NCBI GenBank assembly: GCA_013298955.1 | Contig: JAAFJT010000029.1 | Location: 1 to 48,606, forward strand | Reading direction: 5' to 3' | Length of the DNA: 48,606 bases | Source of the DNA: Chitinophagales bacterium | GTDB taxonomy: Bacteria > Bacteroidota > Bacteroidia > Chitinophagales > Saprospiraceae | Shown: positions 48,557 to 48,606 of the stretch, one piece after another | Layout of the letters: the number at the start of each line of letters is the position of its first letter | How positions within the stretch are numbered: position 1 is the stretch's first letter | Position numbers and translations under genes: made by a program | Notes under the pieces: model-generated | The model's input: the letters and a program-made list of their open reading frames with translations, nothing else | Told to the model about the DNA's origin: nothing | Databases searched by the model: none

Positions 48557-48606
48557 AAGTAGTTCAATTGAAAGAACCGATTTAAAAGGTCGGCGAGGTT
48601 GCAACC
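48557..48606. repeat. left part of a repeat cut by the window edge
   Basis: TAAGTAGTTCAATTGAAAGA is followed by AAAAGGTCGGCGAGGTTGC. The first part is the outer motif of family A elements, and the second is a family D core. So here the A shell carries a D core. Confidence 0.6.

Overview
The window comes from a member of the Bacteroidota. The signs are a SusC/SusD outer-membrane pair, two secreted proteins with type IX secretion (T9SS) C-terminal sorting domains, promoter-like TAnnTTTG boxes instead of E. coli-type boxes, AT-rich spacers, weak ribosome binding sites, and many lipoproteins and OmpA/barrel-like envelope proteins. I cannot name the genus from sequence alone. I see no rRNA, tRNA or CRISPR array.

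Layout. Positions 1-8400 hold a surface-polysaccharide cluster on the + strand: a long leader, a stand-alone receiver protein, a priming sugar transferase with a receiver-like N-terminus, two family-2 glycosyltransferases, an SGNH hydrolase, an MBOAT O-acyltransferase and a second SGNH-like protein. Together they would start, extend and O-acylate an exopolysaccharide. Positions 8400-14700 hold assorted envelope and accessory genes: an Ala/Pro-rich secreted protein, a NYN-domain protein, an outer-membrane protein with a c-type cytochrome lipoprotein, the remains of a Fic-domain gene, a WG-repeat protein and a Bax-inhibitor-1/YccA membrane protein. Positions 14800-22800 hold a GH57/DUF3536 protein, a glycosyltransferase, a lipoprotein, heme A synthase, a dolichol-phosphate-mannose-synthase-like enzyme and a two-gene arsS operon. 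Positions 23000-27800 hold susC and susD.

Positions 27800-34800 form a repeat-rich accessory island. It has one complete type IIG-like restriction-methyltransferase and two decayed copies of only its last ~45 codons, in the same orientation. Between these three tails lie an AlbA/Schlafen-type ATP-binding protein and an orphan XisI-like gene (tail, cargo, tail, cargo, tail). Tandem and inverted repeats surround them. This is the most unusual part of the window.

Positions 34800-48606 return to mostly core genes: uvrC, a SPOR-domain protein, a T9SS subtilisin, a T9SS CotH-kinase/lamin-tail protein, a fabH homologue, a 40-codon ORF with a MoaD-like gene, glnS and argS.

The spacers carry at least five families of dispersed palindromic repeats. 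I call them A (GTTTGGAGGG hairpin), B (long AACGCGGATG palindrome), C (AACGTGCGTCAAGTTT hairpin), D (GGTCGTCGAGGTTT palindrome) and E (GGTGCGTAGCACC). Some are nested in one another, and several sit where transcription terminators are expected. All functional calls rest on motif recognition by eye; no database search was run.
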